Assembly (NCBI GenBank): GCA_028684935.1
Contig: JAQUEX010000007.1
Coordinates: 1 to 38,099 of the forward strand
DNA length: 38,099 bases
From: Kiritimatiellia bacterium
GTDB lineage: Bacteria > Verrucomicrobiota > Kiritimatiellia > RFP12 > UBA1067
Direction of reading: 5' to 3'
The notes beneath the pieces were generated by a model. That model saw nothing but the letters and a program-made list of their open reading frames with translations, made no database searches and was not told the DNA's origin. Positions within the stretch are counted from its first letter, which is position 1. Each line of letters opens with the position of its first letter. Below, piece by piece: positions 18,150 to 27,533 of this stretch. The position numbers and the translations under genes were made by a program.

Positions 18150-21100
18150 GAGAGGGTTTGTCCGCCTGGTGCTGATCGCGGGCGTGCTGCTGGCGGGCCC
18201 GCTTCTGCGGGCCGCTCCCGCCATGGCGACGGCCTATGCCCTCAAGCTCTGGACGGTGGAGGACCGTCTGCCGGGCAGCCCGGTGGTGGGCTTGGCGCAA
18301 GCCGGCGACGGGTACCTGTGGCTGGTGACGCGCGTGCAGCTTATCCGTTTCAACGGCGTGGAATTCTACGAGGTGGCGGTGCCGGCCGCCGTGCGCGAAC
18401 AGACCGGCGAGTTGTCCGGTGTCTTCTGCGGACAGGCCAAAGGCGTGTGGGTCTATGGGCCGGACGGCGTGGCGCGCTATCTTTCCGGCACGTGGCAGGT
18501 CTGGGCGGCCGCATCTCTGCCAGGGACCGTCGGACATGTGCTGGGTATGGTCGAGACGCCGGACGGCGTGGTGCGCGCCGTGGCCGAGCGCGGCCTGCTC
18601 GAAGCGGTGACGGCCGAAGATGATGCGACGACGCAGTTCGCCGTCAAACTCTGCCCGGTGCCTCCGGATGACCGCGCGACACTGGGGGCCGTGACCGACG
18701 CCGCTGCGGATCAGGCGGGAAGCATCTGGATGACCGCGTGGAACGGGCTTGTTGAATACCGCGACGGGCGGTTTGACGACCAGAGCATGCGCCTGCCTGA
18801 TTTTCTGGTCGAGGCTGCCGATGGCGTGCATGCGGGCCGTTCGGGCCGCCTCTGGGTTTACGGCCCGAACGGGGTGGCATACCGCGAGAAGAACATCTGG
18901 ACGCCCATCGGATTTCCCGAAAACGCCGGCATGGCCACCGTCATGCTGGAGGTCTCGGATGGCGGGCTGTGGATCGGCAATCCGACTGGCATGTTCCGGT
19001 GGGAAGCGGGGCGTTGGCAGCGAATCGAAGAACAGGACACGCCGGGCAGCCTGTCGGTCAACACGCTGATTGAAGATCGTGACGGCACCCTTTGGGCGGC
19101 GTGTGACGGCGGGCTGCTGCGCATCCGGGCGAAGAGCGTCGGCACGCTCGTCGCGGAAGGGCGCGCCACCGCAGGCACTGCCTATGCGCTGCGCCGCCTG
19201 GCGGATGACAGCGTGTGGGTGGGGTACAAAGGGCGTGCGGTACGATTGACCGGCAAGGAGGGCCGTTTGCTTCAGACGCTCTACCTGGATGCCGACGTGC
19301 CGGTGAGCGCACTGCTGCAGGATGCCGCGGGACGCGTCTGGATGGGCACGCTGGGCGGGGGACTTTTCATGTACTACGACGGTGTGTTGACGCTGGTCAC
19401 GCAGAGTGACTACAGCATGCCGGTGGTGCATACGGTTTTCACCCTCTTTGACGATCCCGCGCTGGGCATTTTGGCCGGCACACCGCAAGGGTTGATGCGC
19501 GTTTCCGCCGCCGGCGAACTTGAGGCCGCGACCGTCTACGGCTCGCGCGTGGCTGAGCCGGTGCACGGCCTGCACCGCGATCCGGACGGGACACTCTGGC
19601 TGTGCAGCGAACGGCTTGGCCTGTTGCGCATCCGGCCGGACGGCGGCAAGCTGGTGATCGGTCAGGAGGCCGGGTTGGCCGGCTATCCGCGCGTGATGGC
19701 GCGCGACACGACCGGCAATCTCTGGGTCGGCACGACCGCCGGCCTGTTCCTGGTCTCGCGCGACGCTGTGGTGCCGATCGGCCATCATGTCGGCGGCTTC
19801 GATGACGCCGTGCTGCAGATCGCTGAAGACGCGTTCGGGCGGCTCTGGCTCGGCACAACCCGCGGATTGCTGTGTGTGTATCTCGAAGACCTTGAACGGT
19901 TGGCGCGAACGACGGCGAGCGATGAGGCGGTCGCGGTGCGCATGCTGCATCTCGGCCGTTCGGACGGCGTGCCCGGCGGGCGCTGCATGGGCGGTGCGGC
20001 CTCGTTCGGAGGGCCGCGCCGGGGCAACATCTGGTTCCCGTTTGAGAGCGGTGTGGCGGTGGTGGATCCTGCCAAGACCGAGTTTTCCGGACGGCCGCCG
20101 GTTGTGACGATCGAACGTGTGCGCGTCAACGGACAGCAGGTCTTTGACAATGCGGTGCCGCAGCCGCGCACGCTGACACTGGAGCCCGGCGCGCGCAACA
20201 TCGTCTTTCAGTTCGCCGCGCTGAAGCCCGGTGAATCCGATTCCGTGCGGTTTCGCTACCGGGTCGACGGGGTACGCCAGGGATGGTCGCCGGTTCAGGC
20301 GGAGAACACGGCGGTCTTTGAATGGCTGCCGCCAGGCGAGTACACGCTGCAGGTCGTGGCCGAGGCGGGCGGCATTTGGAATCTGGACGGCGACGCGCTG
20401 GCCTTCACCGTACGCGCCTATTTCTGGCAGACGGTGTGGTTTTATCTGCTGCTTGCGGTCGGACTGGCTGCCGTTGTTTTTCTGATCGCCCGCTGGATGC
20501 TCTGGCACCGCTATCAGTTGCAGATGGCTCTGCTCAAACGCGAAGAGGCGTTGGCGCTGGAACGCGCGCGCATTTCGCGCGACATCCACGATGAACTGGG
20601 CAACGGCCTTTCGGTGGTGGCCACGCTGAGTGAGCTGGCGCACAACGACGTGGAAAAGGGGACTGTCCACAAGCGGCTTGATCAGATCTACGATGTGGCC
20701 AATGAATTGGCGCGTAATGTGGATGAAACCGTCTGGGCGGTGAATCCGGCCAATGACGGTTGGGAGCCGTTCCTCAGCTATTTCGAGCAATACACCGAAT
20801 ATTTTCTGGGCAACTCCGGCCTGCGTTTCCACTTCACGCGCCCGGCCGAACTGGTGGAACGGCCGATCGCCTCGAAGACCCGTCATCACCTTTTGCTGGC
20901 TGTGCGCGAGGCGGTCGGCAATGTCCTCAAACACGCAGCGGCCAAACAAGTCCGGATCGCGATGCGCCTTGACGGCGAGGTCCTTGAGGTGAAGGTCGAG
21001 GACGACGGTGTCGGTTTTGACCCGGCTGTGCCGGCCGGTGTCGGCCATGACGGGCTCGGCAATATGGCGCGCCGCATGAAAGAGGCGGGCGGGACGCTTC

Positions 21101-21159
21101 TCATTCACAGCGTCCCCGGCCAAGGCACGCGGTTGACCTTCCGCGTGCCGTTGGGTTAG
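18115..21159 (+). CDS. Membrane sensor histidine kinase with beta-propeller (two-component regulator propeller), Y_Y_Y domain and HATPase
   Basis: Recurrent G-(L/I/V)W(V/M/L) propeller blades, Y_Y_Y region, TM at about 20430-20500, ISRDIHDELGNGLSVVATLSELA H-box, HATPase motifs (DDGVGFDP, GHDGLGNMARRMKEAGG). Start uncertain (18115/18130/18136). Confidence 0.88.
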   Translation: MKVAMITMKGHERGFVRLVLIAGVLLAGPLLRAAPAMATAYALKLWTVEDRLPGSPVVGLAQAGDGYLWLVTRVQLIRFNGVEFYEVAVPAAVREQTGELSGVFCGQAKGVWVYGPDGVARYLSGTWQVWAAASLPGTVGHVLGMVETPDGVVRAVAERGLLEAVTAEDDATTQFAVKLCPVPPDDRATLGAVTDAAADQAGSIWMTAWNGLVEYRDGRFDDQSMRLPDFLVEAADGVHAGRSGRLWVYGPNGVAYREKNIWTPIGFPENAGMATVMLEVSDGGLWIGNPTGMFRWEAGRWQRIEEQDTPGSLSVNTLIEDRDGTLWAACDGGLLRIRAKSVGTLVAEGRATAGTAYALRRLADDSVWVGYKGRAVRLTGKEGRLLQTLYLDADVPVSALLQDAAGRVWMGTLGGGLFMYYDGVLTLVTQSDYSMPVVHTVFTLFDDPALGILAGTPQGLMRVSAAGELEAATVYGSRVAEPVHGLHRDPDGTLWLCSERLGLLRIRPDGGKLVIGQEAGLAGYPRVMARDTTGNLWVGTTAGLFLVSRDAVVPIGHHVGGFDDAVLQIAEDAFGRLWLGTTRGLLCVYLEDLERLARTTASDEAVAVRMLHLGRSDGVPGGRCMGGAASFGGPRRGNIWFPFESGVAVVDPAKTEFSGRPPVVTIERVRVNGQQVFDNAVPQPRTLTLEPGARNIVFQFAALKPGESDSVRFRYRVDGVRQGWSPVQAENTAVFEWLPPGEYTLQVVAEAGGIWNLDGDALAFTVRAYFWQTVWFYLLLAVGLAAVVFLIARWMLWHRYQLQMALLKREEALALERARISRDIHDELGNGLSVVATLSELAHNDVEKGTVHKRLDQIYDVANELARNVDETVWAVNPANDGWEPFLSYFEQYTEYFLGNSGLRFHFTRPAELVERPIASKTRHHLLLAVREAVGNVLKHAAAKQVRIAMRLDGEVLEVKVEDDGVGFDPAVPAGVGHDGLGNMARRMKEAGGTLLIHSVPGQGTRLTFRVPLG

Positions 21160-21232
21160 CCGGTGCGAGCCTTTAGAAAAGGGCGATACGCGCAGACTTT
21201 TCTTCTCCGCCGGTGGCGGGGGCGTGAGGGGG

Positions 21233-21991
21233 TCAATGACCGTCGTCGAGAAGCGGACGCCGGGGGGAGAGGGGCGGCTCGAAGTCGAACATCAACGGCA
21301 GGTGGTCGGAGAGCCGCACGCGGGGGATTTTGAAACGAACCGGGGTGATGGAGGGGTCGTAGCAAATGAAATCCAGCTCGCGGCACGGCGCCCAACTCGG
21401 GAAGGTGGGGGCGTGGCGCGTGTTGGCGCTCTTGAGGCCGGTTGCGCGCAGGAACATGTGCATCTCCCAAACACCGGAGAGGGTGTTGAAATCGCCGGCC
21501 ACGAGGCGCGGCTTGGCGCAGCCTTGGATCAGATCGTGCAGGTCGCCGAGTTGACGCTGCCGGGCGCGCATGCCCAGAGCGAGGTGGACGAGAAAAATCG
21601 TGACGCTCTCCAGCTCCACCTCGATCGCCAGACTCTTGAAGCCGGTCTCGAAGTCGTGAAAGGTGGTGCGCAGGATCGGTTCGCGCGCGAGCACGGCATT
21701 GGCCTGCTTGTTGAGAACCGGCACGCGGCGGCCGAGGCCGTCGTCCGGATATTTCACGCGGTGGCAGTGAAAATAGTCGAGGTCGTTGGCCAACTCTTCG
21801 GCCTGGTTCTTGCGCTGTGTGCGGAAGGAGCCTGCATCCACTTCAACAAGTCCGATGATGTCGGGGTCCATGTGGCGCACGAAGCGCGTGATGTTGGGGA
21901 AGTGGCGCGTGCTGCGCACGAGGGTTTCCAGCCAGGCGAAGCGGCGCAGCCGTCCGGTTCCGTATTGGATGTTATGGAGCAGCAGGCGCAT
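21233..21991 (-). CDS. Endonuclease/exonuclease/phosphatase (EEP) family protein
   Basis: HNIQYGTG, DIIGLVEVD, LVAGDFNTL, RELDFICYD, RLSDHLPLMFDFE. Confidence 0.88.
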   Translation of the reverse strand: MRLLLHNIQYGTGRLRRFAWLETLVRSTRHFPNITRFVRHMDPDIIGLVEVDAGSFRTQRKNQAEELANDLDYFHCHRVKYPDDGLGRRVPVLNKQANAVLAREPILRTTFHDFETGFKSLAIEVELESVTIFLVHLALGMRARQRQLGDLHDLIQGCAKPRLVAGDFNTLSGVWEMHMFLRATGLKSANTRHAPTFPSWAPCRELDFICYDPSITPVRFKIPRVRLSDHLPLMFDFEPPLSPRRPLLDDGH

Positions 21992-21997
21992 GCGGGC

Positions 21998-24900
21998 TTA
22001 TTCCGGTGTTTCAAAAAGGGAGGCGGGCAGCAGGCAGGTGGCGACGGCGTGTCCTTCAAAGAGCGCGGTATGGATCGGATTCTTGCGCCCCTTGAACTGT
22101 TTGAAGGGCTCCAGCCACTGCCCGAGCAGTTCGATCTGGAGCTGGCCGGTCTCCGTGTCGACCGCCGTGATACGCAGATCCTGGGGACTGTAGCGGATGC
22201 CGGTGCCGAGCGCTTTAGAAATGGCCTCCTTGGCGCACCAGAAGCGCAGGACCGCCGTCGGGGCCTCGCCGGTGTGGGCGGCGAGTTCCAGTTCTTCGTG
22301 CGTGAAGACGCCGCGTGTGAAGTCGTCGCTGAGGGAGCGGCCGAGCACCTCGATGTCGATGCCGATGCGGGCGTTGGCGGCGACCGCGGCGATGATGAGC
22401 TTCGAGGTGTGAGTGATCGAGAGGTCGATTTTGGCGGCGGTGTGTTCGCGCCAGGGACCGAGCGGGTGGGGTTTGCCGGAGTCATCGGGCCAGATCGGAA
22501 TGTCGGCATCGGTCCAGCGCGCCTGGTGGTATTTGAACAAAAAACGGCGCACGGCTTCTTTGGCGGCGGCGCGTCCGAAGAGCCACTCGACGCGGCGGTT
22601 GGTGGCACCCTGCATCTCGAGCCACTCTTCGCGCTCGACCGGCGCGAGCAGCACGTGGGCGAGAGTCTTGAGCCAGAGCTCCTGATTGTTTTCGAAGATC
22701 TTGAACGGCACCTCGGTGGCGACTGAGGCGGCCACGGGCGTGGCGGGGTTGCCCAGCAGTTCCAGCGGCAGCTCGCGGGTCAGGTATTGTTCAGAAGGAC
22801 GCAGGATAAACTGGTGGTATTCAGGCGGAACGCGTTCGCACAGCTCTTCCCAGCCGCGGAAGTGGATGAGCAGGTTGCCGTTGCCGTCGGAGACTTGGAT
22901 GTCGGCCACGTGCGACCGCGGCGTGACGGAGATCAGCCGCAGATAGCCGCGCAAGCGGGCACCTTCGGTGAAGGTGTTGGCGTGGAAAACGATGCGCCGC
23001 GCTCGGAAGGGCATGGAGATGGCCCCGGCGAATTTTTCGTGCGAGCGCCACAGCGAGAAGGCGGAGACGATGCCGTCCAGCAACATCGGCCAGATGGAGA
23101 AGAGCGGGATCTTGGTGTAGCGCACGGCGTCGGCGCGGCCGGGCACCTCGACTTCAAAGTCGATACCCTCCTCGCTCCAGAGATCCACGTGGCGCACGAT
23201 GCGCAGGCTCTCGCCGTGAAAGAGGCGGTCGGGGTAGATGTCGTGGCCGGACCAATTGACCGGGCGCGCGTTGGCCAGCGGCGGCGGCTGGATCGGATGG
23301 TTGGCGGGGCCGGTGGCGGTCAGCAGGATGATTGCCTCGACGATCGGCCAGGTGAAAGCGCTGTTGGGCGAGTCGTCGCGGAGCTGTACGCGCACGGCCG
23401 TGTAGTGCGTGTCGGGCCAGGAGATACGCTCGGCGCGCAGGATGACGCGCAGCGAGCCGCGTTCGAAACCGACCCAGCGCTGGGCGTGCAGGTTGTCGAT
23501 CTGCGCCACGCGGCGGCGCGGCACCAGTTTGCGGGCGGCTTCGCACATCATCTCCAGACTGGAGACCAGGGAGAGCAGGGTCAGGCCTTTGAGCGCGGGC
23601 TTGGCGTAGGAAAGCTGCGACGTGCCGAGTGCGTAATCGCGCAGGAAGGGGTAATCTTCCAGCGTCAGGACTTTGGCGATCTCCATCATGACACCGGGCT
23701 CTTCTTCGAGGATCGCGGCGTTGGCGAGCATCGGGAAGTCGGCGCCGAAATCAAAGCTGCGCTTGTCGGTGATCACCGGCATGGCTTTGCGCGCCTGCTC
23801 GGAGGTGGCGCGCGAAGAGGTGAGAAATTCGCCGGGCGGGGCGAACAACGTGAGCGCGGGCAGCCGGGCCGTGAGGCGCAAGTCGTTCTCGGTGCGCGTC
23901 ACCACCGAGAGCGGGCGATTGAAGTCGAGCGAGCGGCTGCGGCGGTGGCGGTGGAGCATCGTGAGGTCGAGCTGCACCCCCTGTGCGGCCAGCAGGCCGA
24001 GGGCATGGTGGAGCTGGACCAGTCCGGAGCGGTGGATGCGGTTGATGGCGACGGCCTGGTGCGGTTGGTTCTTGAGTGTTTCGTCGATGGCATTGGTCAT
24101 GTTGCCGCGCGCGCCGAGTTCGATAAAGATGCGGAAGCCGTCGGCATGCATCTGTCGGATCGTGTCGTCAAACAGGATCGGCGAGGTCCATTGGTCGGCG
24201 GTGAGGTGCTGGATGGCGCGTGGCTGCGCCGGCAGGCGTTCGGCGGTTGCGCAGGAGTAGACCGGGATTTTGGGCACGTGTCGCACCCAGTGCGCGAGGA
24301 ACTGCTTGATGGGCGGCAGCACCTTGCTGCACCAGGGCGTGTTGAAGGGCCGGTCGATGGGCACGGTCATGGTCTTCACGCCGGCCTTGTGGAGCACTGC
24401 AGTGACCTCTTTCTGGATCGAGGGGGAGAGGGCGATGGTCTGCTGGCGCGGGCTGTGGAAAAAGGCCAGCGCAAGCCGTCCGGGATAAGCCTCCACCAAA
24501 GTGTCCAGCATTGCGCGCGGCGCGTCGATCACCGAGAGCATGACGCAGGCGGGCAGGTCGTCGCGCTCCGCCAGACGGCTCAGCATCTGATAACCCTCGC
24601 GCATGAAAACGATGCGTTTGTTGCGCGAGAGGTTGCCGTAGACCCCGGCGACCTCGAGCGCGGCAAAGTCGCCGCCGCTGAAGCCGGCCAAGCCGTCGGG
24701 GGCCACGCCCATGCGGTCGAAAAGCCGGAAGAGCGCGGTGTTGGCGGCATGGACGGCGATGAAAGATTCGGAAAAGGCCTGGGCCGAGAAGGCTCCGGCG
24801 TCGGTGCGGTAACAGGCTGCTGGCGGGAAGATATAGTCGGCCGGGGAGAAGGTTTCGGTATCTCGAGTCTGGAGCGCCTCCTCCAACTCGTCGAAGGCGC

Positions 24901-25309
24901 TGCGGCAATCCTCGAAGACTAGGCAAAGGTCACGCAGCATATCGGGATAAAACGAGACGGCGCCGGGGAAGAGGAAAGCGATGCGTCCGCGCGGGCAGAG
25001 ACGGTCACGGAAGAAGTAGGTGCCGCTTTTGTCGCGGATGCGTCCTGCATTTTCGGAGAGTTTCTTGTGGGCCTGTGCCAGGCGGTCACGCAGATCGGCG
25101 ACCGAGGCCGCTACGACCGCGAGCACGGCGGGCGTGCTGCGCGCGGAGCAGGCGCAGGTATAGGCGACGTCCTGCAGCGAGACATCCGGCGCGTGTTCAA
25201 GGAAATGGATGAGCCGCTTGACCTCTTCGGCCAACCGGGTGTCGTCGGGAGCGCCGACGAGGCACAGCTCGCAATCAAACGGATCATAAAGGTGGCGGCG
25301 ACCGGTCAT
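21998..25309 (-). CDS. PKS-like multidomain protein: acyltransferase-like, dehydratase (double hotdog)-like, C-terminal 4'-phosphopantetheinyl transferase
   Basis: AT-like FPGAVSFYPDML / GFSGGDFAAL / DRPFNTPW; DH-like YPFLRDYALG and MLLDGIVSAF; PPTase RIGIDIEVL, FTHEELELA, FWCAKEAISKALGTG. ATGA overlap with the upstream KS-like gene. Confidence 0.85.
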   Translation of the reverse strand: MTGRRHLYDPFDCELCLVGAPDDTRLAEEVKRLIHFLEHAPDVSLQDVAYTCACSARSTPAVLAVVAASVADLRDRLAQAHKKLSENAGRIRDKSGTYFFRDRLCPRGRIAFLFPGAVSFYPDMLRDLCLVFEDCRSAFDELEEALQTRDTETFSPADYIFPPAACYRTDAGAFSAQAFSESFIAVHAANTALFRLFDRMGVAPDGLAGFSGGDFAALEVAGVYGNLSRNKRIVFMREGYQMLSRLAERDDLPACVMLSVIDAPRAMLDTLVEAYPGRLALAFFHSPRQQTIALSPSIQKEVTAVLHKAGVKTMTVPIDRPFNTPWCSKVLPPIKQFLAHWVRHVPKIPVYSCATAERLPAQPRAIQHLTADQWTSPILFDDTIRQMHADGFRIFIELGARGNMTNAIDETLKNQPHQAVAINRIHRSGLVQLHHALGLLAAQGVQLDLTMLHRHRRSRSLDFNRPLSVVTRTENDLRLTARLPALTLFAPPGEFLTSSRATSEQARKAMPVITDKRSFDFGADFPMLANAAILEEEPGVMMEIAKVLTLEDYPFLRDYALGTSQLSYAKPALKGLTLLSLVSSLEMMCEAARKLVPRRRVAQIDNLHAQRWVGFERGSLRVILRAERISWPDTHYTAVRVQLRDDSPNSAFTWPIVEAIILLTATGPANHPIQPPPLANARPVNWSGHDIYPDRLFHGESLRIVRHVDLWSEEGIDFEVEVPGRADAVRYTKIPLFSIWPMLLDGIVSAFSLWRSHEKFAGAISMPFRARRIVFHANTFTEGARLRGYLRLISVTPRSHVADIQVSDGNGNLLIHFRGWEELCERVPPEYHQFILRPSEQYLTRELPLELLGNPATPVAASVATEVPFKIFENNQELWLKTLAHVLLAPVEREEWLEMQGATNRRVEWLFGRAAAKEAVRRFLFKYHQARWTDADIPIWPDDSGKPHPLGPWREHTAAKIDLSITHTSKLIIAAVAANARIGIDIEVLGRSLSDDFTRGVFTHEELELAAHTGEAPTAVLRFWCAKEAISKALGTGIRYSPQDLRITAVDTETGQLQIELLGQWLEPFKQFKGRKNPIHTALFEGHAVATCLLPASLFETPE

Positions 25310-26709
25310 GACTCCTCCGGGTACTCTTCGAGGATGGCGGCGGCGCAGGTGCCGGTGAAATCAATCGCGGAAACACAGGCGCGGCACGGGTTTTTCTTGT
25401 TGCCGCGCAGCCACGGGCGCGCGTCGGAGAGCAGGTAGACCGGTGACTTGGCCGAGAGGATACGGGTGTTGGGTTTGTCGACGGCGACATGCGGCGGCAG
25501 CACGCGGTGCGAAAGGGCGAGAGCGGTCTTGACGATGCTGGCGGCACCGGCCGCCCAGAGTGTGTGGCCGATGTTTCCTTTGACCGATCCGACACCGACC
25601 AATGGCTGCCCCGCGCGTCGTTCGCCGTAAATTTCCTGCATGACTTGGATTTCGGTCTGGTCGGAGTGAGGCACGCCGGAGCCATGCGCCTCGAGCAGAT
25701 GGACCGTGTCAGGCGTGACATCGGCGGCGTGCATGGCGCGGCTGACCGCGCGGGTCAGGCGTTCCGGCGTCGGCACGCGCTGGTGCTGGTCGAGCGAGGC
25801 CGCGGCGATGCCGGTGCTGCGGATGATGGCGTAGATGCGGTCGCCGGTGCGCAGGGCGTCTTTGAGTCGTTTGAGCACAAACACGGCGCCGCCCTCACCG
25901 GGTAGGGTGCCGTCCGCCTCGCGGCTGAAGGGCTGGAGGGTTTTTCCGCGTGAGAAAGGCAGTGTGCCGGCGAGGCCGAGCAGCACCGGCCGGTTGAGCG
26001 GCGGCTGAACGGCGCCCGCCAAGGCGATGTCGGCGCGGCGCATAAGCAGGTCGTCCATCGCGCCCTGCAAGGCCTGATGGCCTGAGACGGTGCCGGCGTC
26101 CACCACAAAAGCCGGCCCGGCGAATCCCAGCAGGTGCGCGGTCCAAGAGGCAATGACGCCGCCCAGCGCCGACAGAAATGCGTACGGGTTGGGAGCGGGC
26201 AGGGCTGCGGCGAGCTGCTGGCGGATCTCGATGAGTTGCTCGGGACCTGCGACCGGAAAAAATTTGGCGACGATATCCAGCGTTTGGTCGAGGAAGAAGG
26301 TGTGCTGCAGCCAGTTCACCGAGGCGGCGTTAAAGGGCGGCGCATACCCCAGACGGAAGGAAACGCGGTCCGTGGGCAGATTGTTGATGGTGCTGCCGCT
26401 GTCGCGCAGCGCGTCGATCGCGAGCTGGACGGTGAAGAAGACGTCCTGGTTTTCGCCGGCGTTGATCGTGCGCGGGAAATACTGGTCGGCCGGCGTGCAG
26501 GCGTAGAGGTCACCAAGCTGTGCGGCGGTCGTCGGATAGGGACGATCAAAGAGGGGCGTGGGCGGCGACTCGCCGGCGGGGAGGTCGCCGAGCGGGGTGA
26601 ACAGTGTGCGCCGCTTCATGACATTTCGCCAGAAAGCGGCCAGATTCGGCGCTTCTGCGAACCGGCACGACATGCCGGTAATCACGATGTCTTCACGTGA
26701 TGAACGCAT
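25306..26709 (-). CDS. Beta-ketoacyl synthase-like protein with substituted active-site Cys
   Basis: DIVITGMSCRFAEAPNLAAFWRNV N-terminus, LLEAHGSGVPHSDQTE, VGVGSVKGNIGHTLWAAGAASIVKTAL; VDAGTVSGHQAL at the nucleophile position. Confidence 0.88.
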   Translation of the reverse strand: MRSSREDIVITGMSCRFAEAPNLAAFWRNVMKRRTLFTPLGDLPAGESPPTPLFDRPYPTTAAQLGDLYACTPADQYFPRTINAGENQDVFFTVQLAIDALRDSGSTINNLPTDRVSFRLGYAPPFNAASVNWLQHTFFLDQTLDIVAKFFPVAGPEQLIEIRQQLAAALPAPNPYAFLSALGGVIASWTAHLLGFAGPAFVVDAGTVSGHQALQGAMDDLLMRRADIALAGAVQPPLNRPVLLGLAGTLPFSRGKTLQPFSREADGTLPGEGGAVFVLKRLKDALRTGDRIYAIIRSTGIAAASLDQHQRVPTPERLTRAVSRAMHAADVTPDTVHLLEAHGSGVPHSDQTEIQVMQEIYGERRAGQPLVGVGSVKGNIGHTLWAAGAASIVKTALALSHRVLPPHVAVDKPNTRILSAKSPVYLLSDARPWLRGNKKNPCRACVSAIDFTGTCAAAILEEYPEES

Positions 26710-26720
26710 GATGGCACCCT

Positions 26721-27527
26721 TTAGGGAGCGGTGGGGGCATAACAGTGTTCCGGTGCCGGGAAGGCACCGGTTTGGACCTCGGCTGCGTACGCGGCGAAGG
26801 CGGTGCGCATCGTCGCGGCGAGCGTGGCATACGGCTTGGCGAACTTCGGCGGGCGTTCAGTCAGGCCGAGCATGTCGTGCATGACCAGCATCTGCCCGTC
26901 GCAGGCGGGGCCGGCACCCACGCTGATGACCGGCACAGGAACCGCTGCCGTGACGGCGGCGCCGATGTCGGGCGGCGTACACTCCAGCACGATCGCAAAC
27001 GCACCGGCCTCGGCCAGTGCCTGCGCATCGTCGAGCAGGCGGTCGCAGGCCGCACGCGTCTTGCCCTGGACTTTGTAGCCGCCCAGCACGTTGACCGACT
27101 GGGGCGTGAGGCCGATGTGGCCCAAGACCGGTATGCCGTTTTCAGTGAGGGTCCTCACTAGCTCGGCACGGATAGCGCCGCCTTCGACTTTCACGGCGTC
27201 GGCGCCCGCCTCTTGGACAAACCGGCCCGCGTTGCGGAACGCCTCTTCGCGGTTGATCTGGTACGAGAGAAAAGGCATATCCGCTACGACCATGGCGTCG
27301 GTCGCGCCGCGAACCACCGCCGCCGTGTGGTGGAGCATCTCCGCCATGGTGACGGGAAGTGTCGAGTCATAGCCCAAAACCGTCATGCCGAGCGAATCGC
27401 CGACCAGCAGCAGAGCGATCCCCGCGGCGTCGGCCAGCCGCGCGCTTCCGGTGTCGTAGGCGGTGAGGCAGGCGAGCCTGCTCACCCCTTTCGAGGCCTT
27501 GACTGAGGCCGCATTCCACTTTTTCAT
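26721..27527 (-). CDS. panB: 3-methyl-2-oxobutanoate hydroxymethyltransferase
   Basis: LTAYD, VGDSLGMTVLGYDSTLPVTMAEMLHH, VKVEGG, HIGLTPQSVNVLGGYKVQGK. Confidence 0.95.
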   Translation of the reverse strand: MKKWNAASVKASKGVSRLACLTAYDTGSARLADAAGIALLLVGDSLGMTVLGYDSTLPVTMAEMLHHTAAVVRGATDAMVVADMPFLSYQINREEAFRNAGRFVQEAGADAVKVEGGAIRAELVRTLTENGIPVLGHIGLTPQSVNVLGGYKVQGKTRAACDRLLDDAQALAEAGAFAIVLECTPPDIGAAVTAAVPVPVISVGAGPACDGQMLVMHDMLGLTERPPKFAKPYATLAATMRTAFAAYAAEVQTGAFPAPEHCYAPTAP

Positions 27528-27533
27528 GCCCGC

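Noticed and set aside
17833-21123. 1096-aa minus-strand ORF
   Set aside because: Antisense shadow of the histidine kinase; no recognisable domain, His/Arg-rich.
22787-24922. 711-aa plus-strand ORF
   Set aside because: Antisense to the AT-DH-PPTase gene; no family motifs.
21998-26709. KS/AT/DH genes as decaying pseudogenes
   Set aside because: Both frames are intact over 4.7 kb, start-stop overlap is preserved and the PPTase motifs are complete, so decay is not the simplest explanation.
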